A stretch of DNA of 53,331 nt from an uncultured Verrucomicrobia subdivision 3 bacterium (GCA_903870815.1 CAIQEI010000079.1:1-53331); one strand, 5' to 3'; positions 9,659 through 19,306 are shown, counted from the first letter of the stretch. Numbers and translations: made by a program. The notes: generated by a model not told the origin, from the letters alone.

Positions 9659-11041
9659 TCAGGTTTTTTCCTCGATCAGTTCGCGCCGCGCCCCGCCGAG
9701 CAATTGTTCGACGAAGCTGGTGGAATAAACGCCCCGGCGGAAATTCGGATCCTGCATGATGGCCTGCTGGAACGAAATCGTGGTCTTGATGCCGGTGATC
9801 ATGAATTCGTTCAGCGCGCGGTTCATGCGATCAATCGCCTCCCGGCGATCCTTGCCCCGGACAATAAGTTTGCCGATCATCGAATCGTAAGTCGGCGGGA
9901 TGGTGTAGCCGGCGTAGGCATGGGTATCCACGCGCACTTCGCGCCCACCCGGCTGGTAATACATCTCGATGCGGCCGGGACTGGGCCGGAAATCACCGAA
10001 CGGATCCTCCGCGTTGATGCGGCACTCGATGGCGTGACCCTTCATCACGATGTCGCTCTGCGAATAGCGCAGCGGTTCGCCCATGGCAATCTCGATCTGA
10101 GCGCGCACCAAGTCAATACCCGTAACTTCCTCCGTGACCGGATGCTCCACCTGGATGCGCTTATTGACTTCAAGAAAGTAAAAGTTGCCGTGATCGTCCA
10201 CGATGAATTCCACCGTGCCGGCGTTGGTGTAACGCGCCGCCTCGGCGATGCGGATGGCGGCCTTGCCGATTTTGTCGCGCAGCTTGCGGAATTTCTGCTC
10301 CAGCAGCGGCGACGGTGATTCCTCGATCAATTTCTGGTTGCGGCGCTGCACCGAGCAGTCGCGCTCGCCGAGGTGAATGATTTTCCCCTTGGTGTCGCCG
10401 AGGATTTGGATTTCGATGTGGTGCGGATTCTCGATGAATTTTTCGATGTAAACACCGGAATTGCCAAAGCATTTTTCCGCCTCGGAACGCGCGGTATGGT
10501 AACCCTTGACCAGCGAAATGTCGTTGTGCGCGATGCGCATGCCGCGTCCGCCCCCGCCCGCCACGGCCTTAATCATGACCGGGTAGCCGATTTTCTTGGC
10601 GATGGTCAGGGCTTCCTTTTCATTTTCCACCGTGCCTTCCGAACCGGGCGGGGTTTCCACACCGGCCTTCTTCGCCAGGGCACGACTGACCGCCTTGTCC
10701 TCCAACGCGCTCATCGCGCGCGGACTGGGGCCGATGAAACGGATGTTGCAACTCTCGCAGACCTCTGCAAAATGCGCGTTCTCCGATAAAAATCCATAGC
10801 CCGGATGAATTGCGTCTACGTCGGCGATCTCCGCCGCGCTGATGATCCGGTCAATGCGCAGGTAACTCTCGGAAGAAGCCGCCTTGCCGATGCAAATCGC
10901 CTCATCGGCCATTTGGACATGCATCGAATTTGCATCCACCTCGGAATACACCGCTACCGTGCGGATGTTCATTTCCTTGCAAGCACGGATGATGCGGACG
11001 GCGATTTCTCCGCGGTTGGCGACCAATACTTTTTCGAACAT
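9659..11041 (-). CDS. accC: Acetyl-CoA carboxylase, biotin carboxylase subunit
   Basis: [24 protein letters not shown]..., [64 protein letters not shown]. Confidence 0.96.
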   Translation of the reverse strand: MFEKVLVANRGEIAVRIIRACKEMNIRTVAVYSEVDANSMHVQMADEAICIGKAASSESYLRIDRIISAAEIADVDAIHPGYGFLSENAHFAEVCESCNIRFIGPSPRAMSALEDKAVSRALAKKAGVETPPGSEGTVENEKEALTIAKKIGYPVMIKAVAGGGGRGMRIAHNDISLVKGYHTARSEAEKCFGNSGVYIEKFIENPHHIEIQILGDTKGKIIHLGERDCSVQRRNQKLIEESPSPLLEQKFRKLRDKIGKAAIRIAEAARYTNAGTVEFIVDDHGNFYFLEVNKRIQVEHPVTEEVTGIDLVRAQIEIAMGEPLRYSQSDIVMKGHAIECRINAEDPFGDFRPSPGRIEMYYQPGGREVRVDTHAYAGYTIPPTYDSMIGKLIVRGKDRREAIDRMNRALNEFMITGIKTTISFQQAIMQDPNFRRGVYSTSFVEQLLGGARRELIEEKT

Positions 11042-11065
11042 GATGGGTGCGGTTAAAAAAACCGT

Positions 11066-11539
11066 TCAGACCGGACGGACTTTGAACAAAGGCTGCCCAA
11101 ACTCAACCGGTTTGCCATTTTCAATCAGAATCTGCGTAATAACGCCTTTGACCTCGGATTTGATTTCATTCATCACCTTCATTGCCTCGATAATACAGAC
11201 AACGGAGTCGGGGTTCACCTCGGCACCAACTTCAATGTAAGAGGCTGATTCTGGAGAAGGTGAACGATAAAATGTTCCAATAATCGGTGATTTTATGTCG
11301 ATTTCACCGGAATTAGCTGTCGCAGCCGCTGACGGGACTGAAATTGATGTTGCAGGAAGCGTTGACGCCGAAACTGGCACTGGGATCAACTGAGCCGGCT
11401 CATCGCCTTGCGCCAAAGGTGAAACACCGTTAATTCCCCGCTTTAGGCGTAATTTTGAATCTTTTTCTTCCAGTTCAAACTCCGTAATGGAGTTTTTCTT
11501 CATCAAATCAATGATGGCCTTGATATCTTTTAGTTCCAC
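11066..11539 (-). CDS. accB: Acetyl-CoA carboxylase biotin carboxyl carrier protein
   Basis: 157 aa; biotinyl motif EAMKVMNEIKSEVKGVI; directly upstream of accC. Confidence 0.95.
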   Translation of the reverse strand: MELKDIKAIIDLMKKNSITEFELEEKDSKLRLKRGINGVSPLAQGDEPAQLIPVPVSASTLPATSISVPSAAATANSGEIDIKSPIIGTFYRSPSPESASYIEVGAEVNPDSVVCIIEAMKVMNEIKSEVKGVITQILIENGKPVEFGQPLFKVRPV

Positions 11540-11724
11540 AATTCTTTTTCGTTAAAGATTTACTAAAATTACAATAATATATTATTTTTGACTTGTCTTG
11601 CAGTGACCCTTGACAAGGTATCGACATTCAAAAACGATTGCAATGTGGCACTCTATTTATTTAATGGCACAACGTCAAGCCCTAATTTTAAGCAAATACA
11701 GCCCAACTACAACAGGTAAAAGAA

Positions 11725-12165
11725 CTACTTTTTTGATTCGTTAACGTCAACGGCAGCTTCCAATCCAAAAATGTATGATTTTGAACCAAATCCGCAGATT
11801 TGACCGCGGCAAACCGGCGCGATCAGTGATTTGTGCCTAAATTCTTCTCGTGCATGGACATTGGAAAGGTGAATTTCGATCGTCGGTATCCCCACAGCCG
11901 AAATCGCGTCACGCAACGCAACGCTCGTATGCGTATATGCGGCGGCATTGATGACAACCACTTGAAATTTACCTTTGGCTTCCTGAATCCAGCCCACGAG
12001 TTCGCCTTCGAGATTTGACTGTCGGAACTCCACTTCCACCTTTAATTCCGCCGCCCTTGCCCGGACCATGGCCTCGATATCGGCCAAGGTCAGCCGGCCA
12101 TATACCTCCGGTTCACGGGTGCCGAGCAAATTGAGGTTGGGGCCGTTAAGGAACAGAATCTTCAT
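11725..12165 (-). CDS. aroQ: 3-dehydroquinate dehydratase, type II
   Basis: [23 protein letters not shown] start at 12165; [50 protein letters not shown]. Confidence 0.94.
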   Translation of the reverse strand: MKILFLNGPNLNLLGTREPEVYGRLTLADIEAMVRARAAELKVEVEFRQSNLEGELVGWIQEAKGKFQVVVINAAAYTHTSVALRDAISAVGIPTIEIHLSNVHAREEFRHKSLIAPVCRGQICGFGSKSYIFGLEAAVDVNESKK

Positions 12166-12256
12166 GGCTGCCAGATTATCCACCCAGACAATTGCTGTCG
12201 AATTTAATGTTCGGTGACCCGGTTCCTGGCCCGGATTGGTTGGCCCGTTAGCGGCT

Positions 12257-12991
12257 TTATTTACCGAAGAGTCCGCCAAAGCTTTTGCCGAGCTTGTTGG
12301 CTTCACCGCCGAGGGCCTTGCCCGCGTTACCGACCGAACCGGCCACGGCCTTGAGGGTGGCGGTGGTGATTTCACCAAGTACTTTCTTGGTCAAGTCACC
12401 CGCCGTGATGCCTTCGGGACCCGTACCCAGGTTGGTAAAGTGAATGTCCGGCAGGGGCAAAATTGCGCCTTCAAAGTTCACCTTTCCGCCGCTGATCAGA
12501 AAATCGTCCACCTCAAGCTTCTTGGCCGGCTTCTTGGCCCCGGGCTGGGCGGTAGCGTTGGTGGCGGGCGCGGCGGTGCCAGTGAAAGCATTCACATTGT
12601 CCATGATGGCTTTAAGGTTGTTCGCGCCCAGGGGATTTCCCACAAAAGTGATCTCCGGTTCGCGCACCTCGACAGACTTGACAACGATCTTGTCGGAAAG
12701 CACCGAGAAAGGCGCAACGCTGACGGCCGTCTTGCCGACACTGATTGCGTTTGGAGCCTTGGACTTATACTGATCCGGATTGCCCAGCACCAAACCGTTC
12801 ACACCGGCGGAACCGGTGAAAATTCCAACATGCACGGAGCTGACGGTGAGACTGGTTTGCGTCACTTTGGGGCCGACCGTTTCCATGCCCACCTTGACGA
12901 CGTCGCCGAGGAAGAATCCAACGATGATGACCACGACCAGAACGACCACCACCAAACCGATACCAATGCCAAGAAGGATCTTCTTTTTCAT
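12257..12991 (-). CDS. AsmA/DUF748-like membrane-anchored hypothetical protein
   Basis: N-terminal [31 protein letters not shown]; repeated beta-type segments ([28 protein letters not shown]...[11 protein letters not shown]). Confidence 0.6.
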   Translation of the reverse strand: MKKKILLGIGIGLVVVVLVVVIIVGFFLGDVVKVGMETVGPKVTQTSLTVSSVHVGIFTGSAGVNGLVLGNPDQYKSKAPNAISVGKTAVSVAPFSVLSDKIVVKSVEVREPEITFVGNPLGANNLKAIMDNVNAFTGTAAPATNATAQPGAKKPAKKLEVDDFLISGGKVNFEGAILPLPDIHFTNLGTGPEGITAGDLTKKVLGEITTATLKAVAGSVGNAGKALGGEANKLGKSFGGLFGK

Positions 12992-13217
12992 AGAACTGGA
13001 AACTACCACCGGGATCGGGCTTTGAAAATAAAAAAAACACCACCCGAAGCAATGGGGTGCCTCTTGACATCGTTCTTAAAGTTCTGATGTCGACCAGGGT
13101 TTCCCCTGCCCCCGACAGGCGAGATCTCTAGCGTGGTAGGGTTGAAGCGTTGAAGAGTTAATGGGTTGGAGCCGTAGTATTTTGGCACCTGGCATTCGCG
13201 CGACCCGCGATGTCACT

Positions 13218-13287
13218 TTTTGGCACCTTTTGTCCGTTTTTGTCACCCGGTTTTAAAAATGCCAAAAACGGACAAAAGGTGCCAAAA
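13218..13287. repeat. 25-bp perfect inverted repeat with 20-nt spacer
   Basis: Arm 13218..13242 TTTTGGCACCTTTTGTCCGTTTTTG; arm 13263..13287 CAAAAACGGACAAAAGGTGCCAAAA. Confidence 0.9.
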
Positions 13288-13395
13288 GTTGAACGGTCAT
13301 AAAACTTTTCACGGTCACACGAACTTTACCAGACAGGCCTATTTTCTTTACCATCCCCGGCCCCAACTTTTGTAAGTGCTTGATAGAGCATCTGG

Positions 13396-13440
13396 AACTT
13401 TACCTTTTCTTTACCAAAAAAAGTTTTGGAAGGTAAAGTT
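13396..13440. repeat. Nested inverted repeat AACTTTACC..CCAAAA/TTTTGG..GGTAAAGTT
   Basis: aactttaccttttctttaccaaaaaaagttttggaaggtaaagtt; outer 9-bp and inner 6-bp perfect arms. Confidence 0.75.
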
Positions 13441-13551
13441 TCAAGAGAACAGCCTGAGCTGTGGTCGCGAACGGAATCGGAATACGGCACAAGCTGAAGC
13501 TTGAACTCCAACTCGGACAGAAAAACGCAGAACCGATCCACCCGGCGCCGA

Positions 13552-13580
13552 ACATTGAACGCCGAACATCGAACTTGGAC
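13552..13580. repeat. Degenerate period-7 tandem GAACrTy
   Basis: gaacatt|gaacgcc|gaacatc|gaacttg read directly. Confidence 0.7.
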
Positions 13581-13940
13581 CCAAAAATATCGCCCGCGCC
13601 TAACTTCCTGCACTCCGGATTAGGTGAACGGCGCGGACAGAAACGAAGACCAACCTGAAGGTTGAACTCCAACGGGGCCGGCCGTTGCGGACGACGAGGC
13701 GTGCGCAACGACCGACCCGGAGGGCGTGAGCCGGCAGCAATATAAAATGGATATGTCAAAGAACGATCGCGGCAGAAAGATCACATAAAAGTTCCGCCAA
13801 AACCGAATGTTTGCATATTAAAAAACGTATACAGTATGTCAAAAATAATTTTTCATAAATTTTGTCGGCGACCCGGGGCAGGAAATTAAAGCGACAGCCA
13901 CTCCAACTCCGGTTTTATAGAGACTCGTACAATACGGTGA

Positions 13941-14046
13941 CGGAGCGTGGCGTTCACGCCGCTTCAACGACCGCAAACACGAATTACGAGGAAAACCCAG
14001 CCCGCCTGTTTTTTTCACGCTGAAGCGGCGTGAACGCCGCGCTCCG
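13941..14046. repeat. Palindromic REP-like element in inverted pair
   Basis: 13941..13966 cggagcgtggcgttcacgccgcttca versus 14021..14046 tgaagcggcgtgaacgccgcgctccg (25/26 as inverted repeat); flanking gagactcg also mirrored. Confidence 0.8.
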
Positions 14047-14142
14047 CGTGCGCCAAATTCGTGTCACTCTATCTTGCGAGTCTCAATAGGGTTTAGCAGA
14101 GCCAGTGAATAGCGAGTTGCGGGCTTGCGCCATGGATCCGCT

Positions 14143-17100
14143 TCAGTAGTAGTCTATTGTTTTGGAATTTATTCCCTGTGTTTGCGAAGGTTGCGAAGGC
14201 TGCGGTGGCTGCGGTGGCTGCGAAGGAACTCCATTTTTCGCGAATGGTAAGTCGTCATCGGAATGGATCCGATTGTCGGCTGGGTCAACGATGTTCGCGG
14301 TGATGAAAACCAGCAGCTCCTTGTCGCTGGTTTTTGAGTTTCCAGTGACCACGCTGCCACTGACATGGTTTGCTTCCGGCAGGCCGCCGAGCATGGCCGT
14401 CTGGCCGTCCCACAAATTCACAGTCGCCACCACTTGCCGGACGGTGAAGTGAGGCGAAACTTTCGGCACGTGAATTATTTCTCCGGCGCGGTCGTAACCC
14501 GTCGTGGTATTGGTGGGAGTGTCGTATCCCCAAAATTCCGTCAAGGTCGGGATGAGCGCCAGGCTGATGGTGTAGCCGTCAGCTAAGACGTAAGGAACCA
14601 CATCCAAAACCGGACCGGTCTCAAGCCGCGTGGATTGGGGCACAATGGTATTGGAAATAATAAGCCCAGCTCGGTTGGTATAACTTTCCTCAAGGACCAA
14701 GTTGGTGACGAAATTCATAATTTGCGTCGCCCGCATTTGCATTTGCCGTCCGCTGGTGGTGGTCGCTTCCGGCTCGGCCAGCAATTCAAACCCGGGCTTT
14801 GCTTGCAACAACTGCAGAATAGTCTTGAAGTCTTCACCGGTCAGAATGCCCGTCATCTGGCCGTTGGGATGGTTGGTGAACATTTTCGGATCAACGAAAC
14901 CCAGCTTCGGCACCTCCACAAATCGGGCCTTGATGTGGATTTGCGGCGGGGCGGTGTTAATGGTCTGGATGGCCCGTTCAATAATATCCAAATCAGATTC
15001 CGTGGCTTTGACAAACAAGACGCCCAGCCGGTCGCCATAGAAAACCGACTTGCCGGCGGGGAAATCCAAGTTCACGCCCAATTGGCTGAAAAAACTTCTG
15101 GCCATCGCCGAAACCGTGTTGGTCTGCTCGCCGGCGATATTTCGTAACGCCGCTGGGAACAAACGGGGATCCACCTTGAACGCCCTCGTGAACAGGTTGG
15201 TTGTTGAGGTGTCATCCAATCCAAATGTGGCAGTTTGCCCGACAAATTGTCTGGCATCGGCCTCAATATTCTTGTCCGACAAGCCATTCAACTTCAGCAC
15301 CACCCGGTTCACCCGTGCCAGTTGTTCACCGGAACCCCGAACAAATAAGATTCCATTGGCTGTATAGAAATAAAACGTCGTCGGGATTTTTACGCCCGCC
15401 TCTGCCAGTTGATTCGTCAGATCGACCAACAGAACCCGCGGATCCACCCGGAAAGTCATGGTCATCGGGGCGGTTTTTTCCACAGGCGGCTTTTCCAAAG
15501 CGGAGCCGGCCAATTGATCAAGGGCGCGTTCAACCAATCTCAAATCCGATCCCGTGGCTTTAACATACAGTCGCCCTGACCGGTCTTGGTACGAAATCGA
15601 CTTGCCTGGGGGTGAATCCCAATCCACGCCCAGAGTGCTGAAATAGCTTTGGGCCTGGACAGGAACACTGATGGTCTGCAGGCTCGTGACTTTCTGCAAA
15701 GCCTTCAGGAACGAATTCGTGTCCGTCAGGAAGACGAGGCCGAATAACGGGTTGGCGGGCGGCTGATTCAGTGAAAACACGATGGCAAAATCTTGTACGG
15801 AATACTTGATTGGCCGGCTGGCTCCCGCCACGACGGCATCAAGCACGTCTGCCAGCGTCACGTCTTGCATCGCGGCTACGGTGACGGGAACGTCCGCCGA
15901 GTTGTAACTAATGCCGGTCGCCGGGTTTGTCTGCGGAGGCTGGCCAGAGGAGGGAATGGGTTTGAGCAGTATTGGCATACCGGTCAAGGGATTGATCGCC
16001 GATACCGGGATGCCTGAATTATCCTCGTGGTCATCAGTCAAGAAGTTGATCCCCGCATGATTCGTTTCGCGCAACAAGGATTGTTCCGACAGTCGCCGCA
16101 GCACTTCACTCAGCGGCAGACCGGCGCTGGAAAACTCGGCGAGCCGGATCTGTTTAAGTTTGGCGATGATGGCCTGACGTCCGGGAACGGTGGCGATGAA
16201 ATTGGACCGGCCGATTTCACCTGTTGGCTTAACGATGGCCTGAGGCCGTTGTTGAAAATTCTGAGTGTTCGTGATGATTTCGACATGGGCGAGCACGACG
16301 AGGTTGGTCCAGCCGGAACCGGGCGAATGCACCACGCTGATCATGACGCCCCCGTGATTCTCGATGGTTGCCATATTTCCCTTGAATTGGTTCGTGGCCA
16401 GACCGCCATTCAGCGGATAGACAACCTGACCCTGAACCATCAGTTCAATCAGCCCGTTGGTCAAGGTTAGACGGCAGGAAAAACTCGTGCTGTTGGTTCC
16501 GTTGCCAACGTACATATCCGCACGTTCACCGCTGATGGTCACCATGCGCGGCCCGGAGAACTTTCGATAGCCTTTAGATTCCAGACTCGTTTGCAATTGC
16601 GCGAACTCCGCTGGCATGACAAGCGACGTAGTGATGGCGGTGCCTTTGTCCTGATCAGATTTCAAAGCAGCGGCGGCTTGATAAAACCGCGTCGTGATCA
16701 AAACCTCGGGCAGGTTGGTGTTGATGCTAGCCGGCTTCGGCAAAGGAGAAGCAGGAACAATCGCAGGCGTAGAAACTTTTTCCGGCAGAACCGGCCCTTC
16801 GCCCATCGGCACGGCGACGGCGGTGAAAGCCAGAATTCCCAGAATCGAAACCAGCGTCAGTCCGGCATGGCGAGGAGCACGAAAATCAACCAGTCGCTCG
16901 ATGCGCTGTCGTAACGCGCCGCGTGATTCCATGATGCCCACCAGACCCAGTGTAGCCAAAGGGCGGTTCAGGGCCAGTTTCGCCACTTCTAACAATGTGG
17001 GTGCGTAAGTATCAGCCTCGTCGCGCAATGCCAACATCACGGCATCATCCACGGCTTCCTCGCGCACACGGCGGATTCGGGCGTTTGCCATCCATACCAG

Positions 17101-17835
17101 TGGGTGCCACCAGTAAACAACCTGCAAGAGCGTCTGCAAAAAGTTCACCCACACGTCACGGCGACGCAGGTGAATCAATTCATGCACCAATACTGTGAGC
17201 AATTGCTCGTCGGCGAAGTTTTCCGCGACCGATTGCGGAATCAAAATCGCTGGATGGAAAAATCCACACACGGCGGGCGAGATCGAGTTCGCTGCCAACT
17301 TCACCGGCACATTCATTTTAAAGCCGACGATATTTTGCGCTGCCGCAGCGATGGTGTTCAACCGTCCAGAAGCAGCCGCATGGCGAATTTGCCCCGTGAT
17401 TTGCCACCAACGCACCAGCAGCCACGCAAATAGCGCCACGCTAACGGCAACCGCTGCAACCGACAACCACGCAGCGTTTGTCATGGCCGGTTTCGGCGGA
17501 ACAAAAGCCGGTAGCGGTGTTTGTGGAATTTCCGGGAGCGGTGTGTTGTCGTAAGTAACGGTAAAATGCAACTTTGGTTTGGTAGCGATTGGGGGCGGAG
17601 TTTTGTGCATCCACCAAGCCGGACTCGTGGGCAGCGCGAGCGTGGGCGGCAGGCAAAGTTTAACGAGCACCACCAGCCATAACGCGTAGCGGATGGATGC
17701 CCGCAGCCGGCGCCGCAATGAAAAATCCAGCGCGAAAAGAACGGCGATGAGCAGGCTCGATTGCCAGAGCATCGGCCAGCCAAAGGCCAAAAAGTTTCCG
17801 CCCCACTGGTTCAGTGTTTCGATGATGGAATTCAT
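14143..17835 (-). CDS. M56 (BlaR1-type) membrane metallopeptidase fused to a secretin-like C-terminal region
   Basis: Start MNSIIETLNQWGG at 17835. N-terminal TMs, zinc motif VLVHELIHLRRRDVWVN, EEAVDDAV. C-terminal half: LADVLDAVVAG (STN-like), repeated 'FFSxLGVxxDxPxGKSxxYxDRxGxLxVKATxSDLxxxERA', then GPVLDVVPYVLADGYTISLALIPTLTEFWGY...NLWDGQTAMLGGLPE...KELLVFITANIVD (secretin-like). Confidence 0.8.
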   Translation of the reverse strand: MNSIIETLNQWGGNFLAFGWPMLWQSSLLIAVLFALDFSLRRRLRASIRYALWLVVLVKLCLPPTLALPTSPAWWMHKTPPPIATKPKLHFTVTYDNTPLPEIPQTPLPAFVPPKPAMTNAAWLSVAAVAVSVALFAWLLVRWWQITGQIRHAAASGRLNTIAAAAQNIVGFKMNVPVKLAANSISPAVCGFFHPAILIPQSVAENFADEQLLTVLVHELIHLRRRDVWVNFLQTLLQVVYWWHPLVWMANARIRRVREEAVDDAVMLALRDEADTYAPTLLEVAKLALNRPLATLGLVGIMESRGALRQRIERLVDFRAPRHAGLTLVSILGILAFTAVAVPMGEGPVLPEKVSTPAIVPASPLPKPASINTNLPEVLITTRFYQAAAALKSDQDKGTAITTSLVMPAEFAQLQTSLESKGYRKFSGPRMVTISGERADMYVGNGTNSTSFSCRLTLTNGLIELMVQGQVVYPLNGGLATNQFKGNMATIENHGGVMISVVHSPGSGWTNLVVLAHVEIITNTQNFQQRPQAIVKPTGEIGRSNFIATVPGRQAIIAKLKQIRLAEFSSAGLPLSEVLRRLSEQSLLRETNHAGINFLTDDHEDNSGIPVSAINPLTGMPILLKPIPSSGQPPQTNPATGISYNSADVPVTVAAMQDVTLADVLDAVVAGASRPIKYSVQDFAIVFSLNQPPANPLFGLVFLTDTNSFLKALQKVTSLQTISVPVQAQSYFSTLGVDWDSPPGKSISYQDRSGRLYVKATGSDLRLVERALDQLAGSALEKPPVEKTAPMTMTFRVDPRVLLVDLTNQLAEAGVKIPTTFYFYTANGILFVRGSGEQLARVNRVVLKLNGLSDKNIEADARQFVGQTATFGLDDTSTTNLFTRAFKVDPRLFPAALRNIAGEQTNTVSAMARSFFSQLGVNLDFPAGKSVFYGDRLGVLFVKATESDLDIIERAIQTINTAPPQIHIKARFVEVPKLGFVDPKMFTNHPNGQMTGILTGEDFKTILQLLQAKPGFELLAEPEATTTSGRQMQMRATQIMNFVTNLVLEESYTNRAGLIISNTIVPQSTRLETGPVLDVVPYVLADGYTISLALIPTLTEFWGYDTPTNTTTGYDRAGEIIHVPKVSPHFTVRQVVATVNLWDGQTAMLGGLPEANHVSGSVVTGNSKTSDKELLVFITANIVDPADNRIHSDDDLPFAKNGVPSQPPQPPQPSQPSQTQGINSKTIDYY

Positions 17836-17865
17836 TTCAGCCTTTCGAAGTCTTGTTTTAGTGCC

Positions 17866-17953
17866 GCCATGGAATACCGGCGGTGAACCGCCGCAGTCCA
17901 AACGCTCCGCGAACTCCGATGATGGCAGACAAACGCGAAGAGTCTGGACTGCG
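17866..17953. repeat. Palindromic dispersed-type repeat in the blaI-blaR1-like intercistronic region
   Basis: ggcggtgaaccgcc near-palindrome plus IR cgcagtccaaacgctccgc (17892..17910) / gcgaagagtctggactgcg (17935..17953). Confidence 0.65.
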
Positions 17954-18012
17954 TGTACTTCAGAACCGCTTTGAGCAGTGATAGCAAAGGAATCAGGGGC
18001 TTGAGTTTCATG

Positions 18013-18402
18013 TCATTTTTTCGCGGATTTTTTCTTGGCCTTGATCAGGGATTCCAACTCCGCCAGTTCATCCGCATTCAAATTCCGGCTGTCCAGCAGG
18101 CATTGCACCATGGGCGTGAGCGCGCCGTTGAAAGCGTGCTTGAGCGCGTAGAACAGTTCGCCACTCTGCGCCTGGGCGCGGGTGACGACCGATTGATAAA
18201 TGGTAAGCTTGCCTGTTTTTTTTGCCTTGAGCACGCCCTTGGTCACCATGCGGTCCATCAGCGTGCGGACGGTGGAGTAGTGCCAGCCCGTCGGTGGGAA
18301 CAGTTTTTCCTGAATGGCGGGCGCGGTGCAGGGTTCGGTTTCCCAAACGGCCTTGATGATGGACCATTCGGACTCGGTGAGTTCAACGGCTGGCTTGGAC
18401 AT
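18013..18402 (-). CDS. BlaI/MecI/CopY-family transcriptional repressor
   Basis: 129 aa; LTESEWSIIKAVWETEPCTAPAIQEKLFPPTGWHYSTVRTLMDRMVTKGVLKAKKTGKLTIYQSVVTRAQAQ is the classic wHTH. Confidence 0.93.
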   Translation of the reverse strand: MSKPAVELTESEWSIIKAVWETEPCTAPAIQEKLFPPTGWHYSTVRTLMDRMVTKGVLKAKKTGKLTIYQSVVTRAQAQSGELFYALKHAFNGALTPMVQCLLDSRNLNADELAELESLIKAKKKSAKK

Positions 18403-18416
18403 GAGGCGAGAATCTC

Positions 18417-18457
18417 TACAAACGTAGATAATGTCAAGCGGATAATTTACAAATGTA
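18417..18457. promoter_or_regulatory. Two candidate BlaI-type operators
   Basis: 18417..18426 TACAAACGTA and 18448..18457 TACAAATGTA (TACA-N2-TGTA dyads, 31 bp apart), immediately upstream of the repressor ATG. Confidence 0.75.
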
Positions 18458-18544
18458 GATTATGCGGTGTGGTAAGGGAAGATGCGAAGGTCTTTTGAGG
18501 CCAGCATCCGGCAGAAATAATCCCGGGGTTATTTGGGTGACAAC

Positions 18545-18570
18545 AAAAAAGGCGCGTCTTTCGACGCGCC
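18545..18570 (-). terminator. Intrinsic terminator for 18589..19062
   Basis: Stem GGCGCGTC-tttc-GACGCGCC (18551..18570), then a T6 tract on the minus strand. Confidence 0.8.
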
Positions 18571-18588
18571 TCGGAAAGCGGGAAACAA

Positions 18589-19062
18589 TTACTTCAATTT
18601 CGCCAGCACGGCCTTGATGGCTTCGAAGTTCGGCAGATCCTTCGGCGTGGGGGTCTGTTCGCTGTATTGAACCACGCCGTTTTTATCAATGACGAAGGCC
18701 GCGCGCGCCGCCGTGTCGCCCACGCCGGCGAGCATCGGGAACACCACGCCATATTTCTTGATGACTTCCTTGTTCAGGTCGCTGGCGAGGGTGACCTGGA
18801 TGTTGTTGGTTTTGGCCCACGCCTCCTGCGCAAACGGGCTGTCCACGCTTATGGCGATGAAGCTGGCACCCGGGAAAGACTGCAGGCCGTTGGTCACGTC
18901 GCACAGCTCCGCCGTGCAGACGCTGGTATAGGCGAGCGGGAAAAACAGCAACACGGTGTTGGTTTTGCCGAAGTTGATGCTCAGCTTCACGTCCACTAGG
19001 CCGGAAGCGGTTTTGGATTTGAGCGTGAAATCAGGGGCTTGGGAGCCGACAGGTATTGCCAT
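18589..19062 (-). CDS. Peroxiredoxin (AhpC/TSA/redoxin family)
   Basis: 157 aa; GSQAPDFTL, FFPLAYTSVCTAELCDV, AISVDSPFAQEAWA. Confidence 0.88.
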   Translation of the reverse strand: MAIPVGSQAPDFTLKSKTASGLVDVKLSINFGKTNTVLLFFPLAYTSVCTAELCDVTNGLQSFPGASFIAISVDSPFAQEAWAKTNNIQVTLASDLNKEVIKKYGVVFPMLAGVGDTAARAAFVIDKNGVVQYSEQTPTPKDLPNFEAIKAVLAKLK

Positions 19063-19306
19063 AATGGTATAATCGTTTTTTGTTTAAATTAGGTTGAAAA
19101 TTGCCAACGCGGGATTCTCCAACTTCAATACACGCCTGTCAAATGGGGATTTTTTTAAAAACCGATCCGGGCCACAGTCGCCAAGGAGGCGGGACAGAGG
19201 GTGTCCACTGAAGAAACGGCTGTGCGCCCGAATCAAGTTGGTATTACAATCCCATATTCATGCGGGCAATACTAACCACTGATTGGCAATTTCCTTACCT
19301 CAATTG

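Noticed and set aside
13026-13065. Terminator/attenuator-like CACCC..GGGTG hairpin plus T8 upstream of the AsmA-like gene
   Set aside because: Stem only about 5 bp and no upstream gene to terminate; insufficient support.
13326-13759. Small minus-strand ORFs in the repeat-rich intergenic block
   Set aside because: Composed of translated repeat sequence; no start context or domain support.
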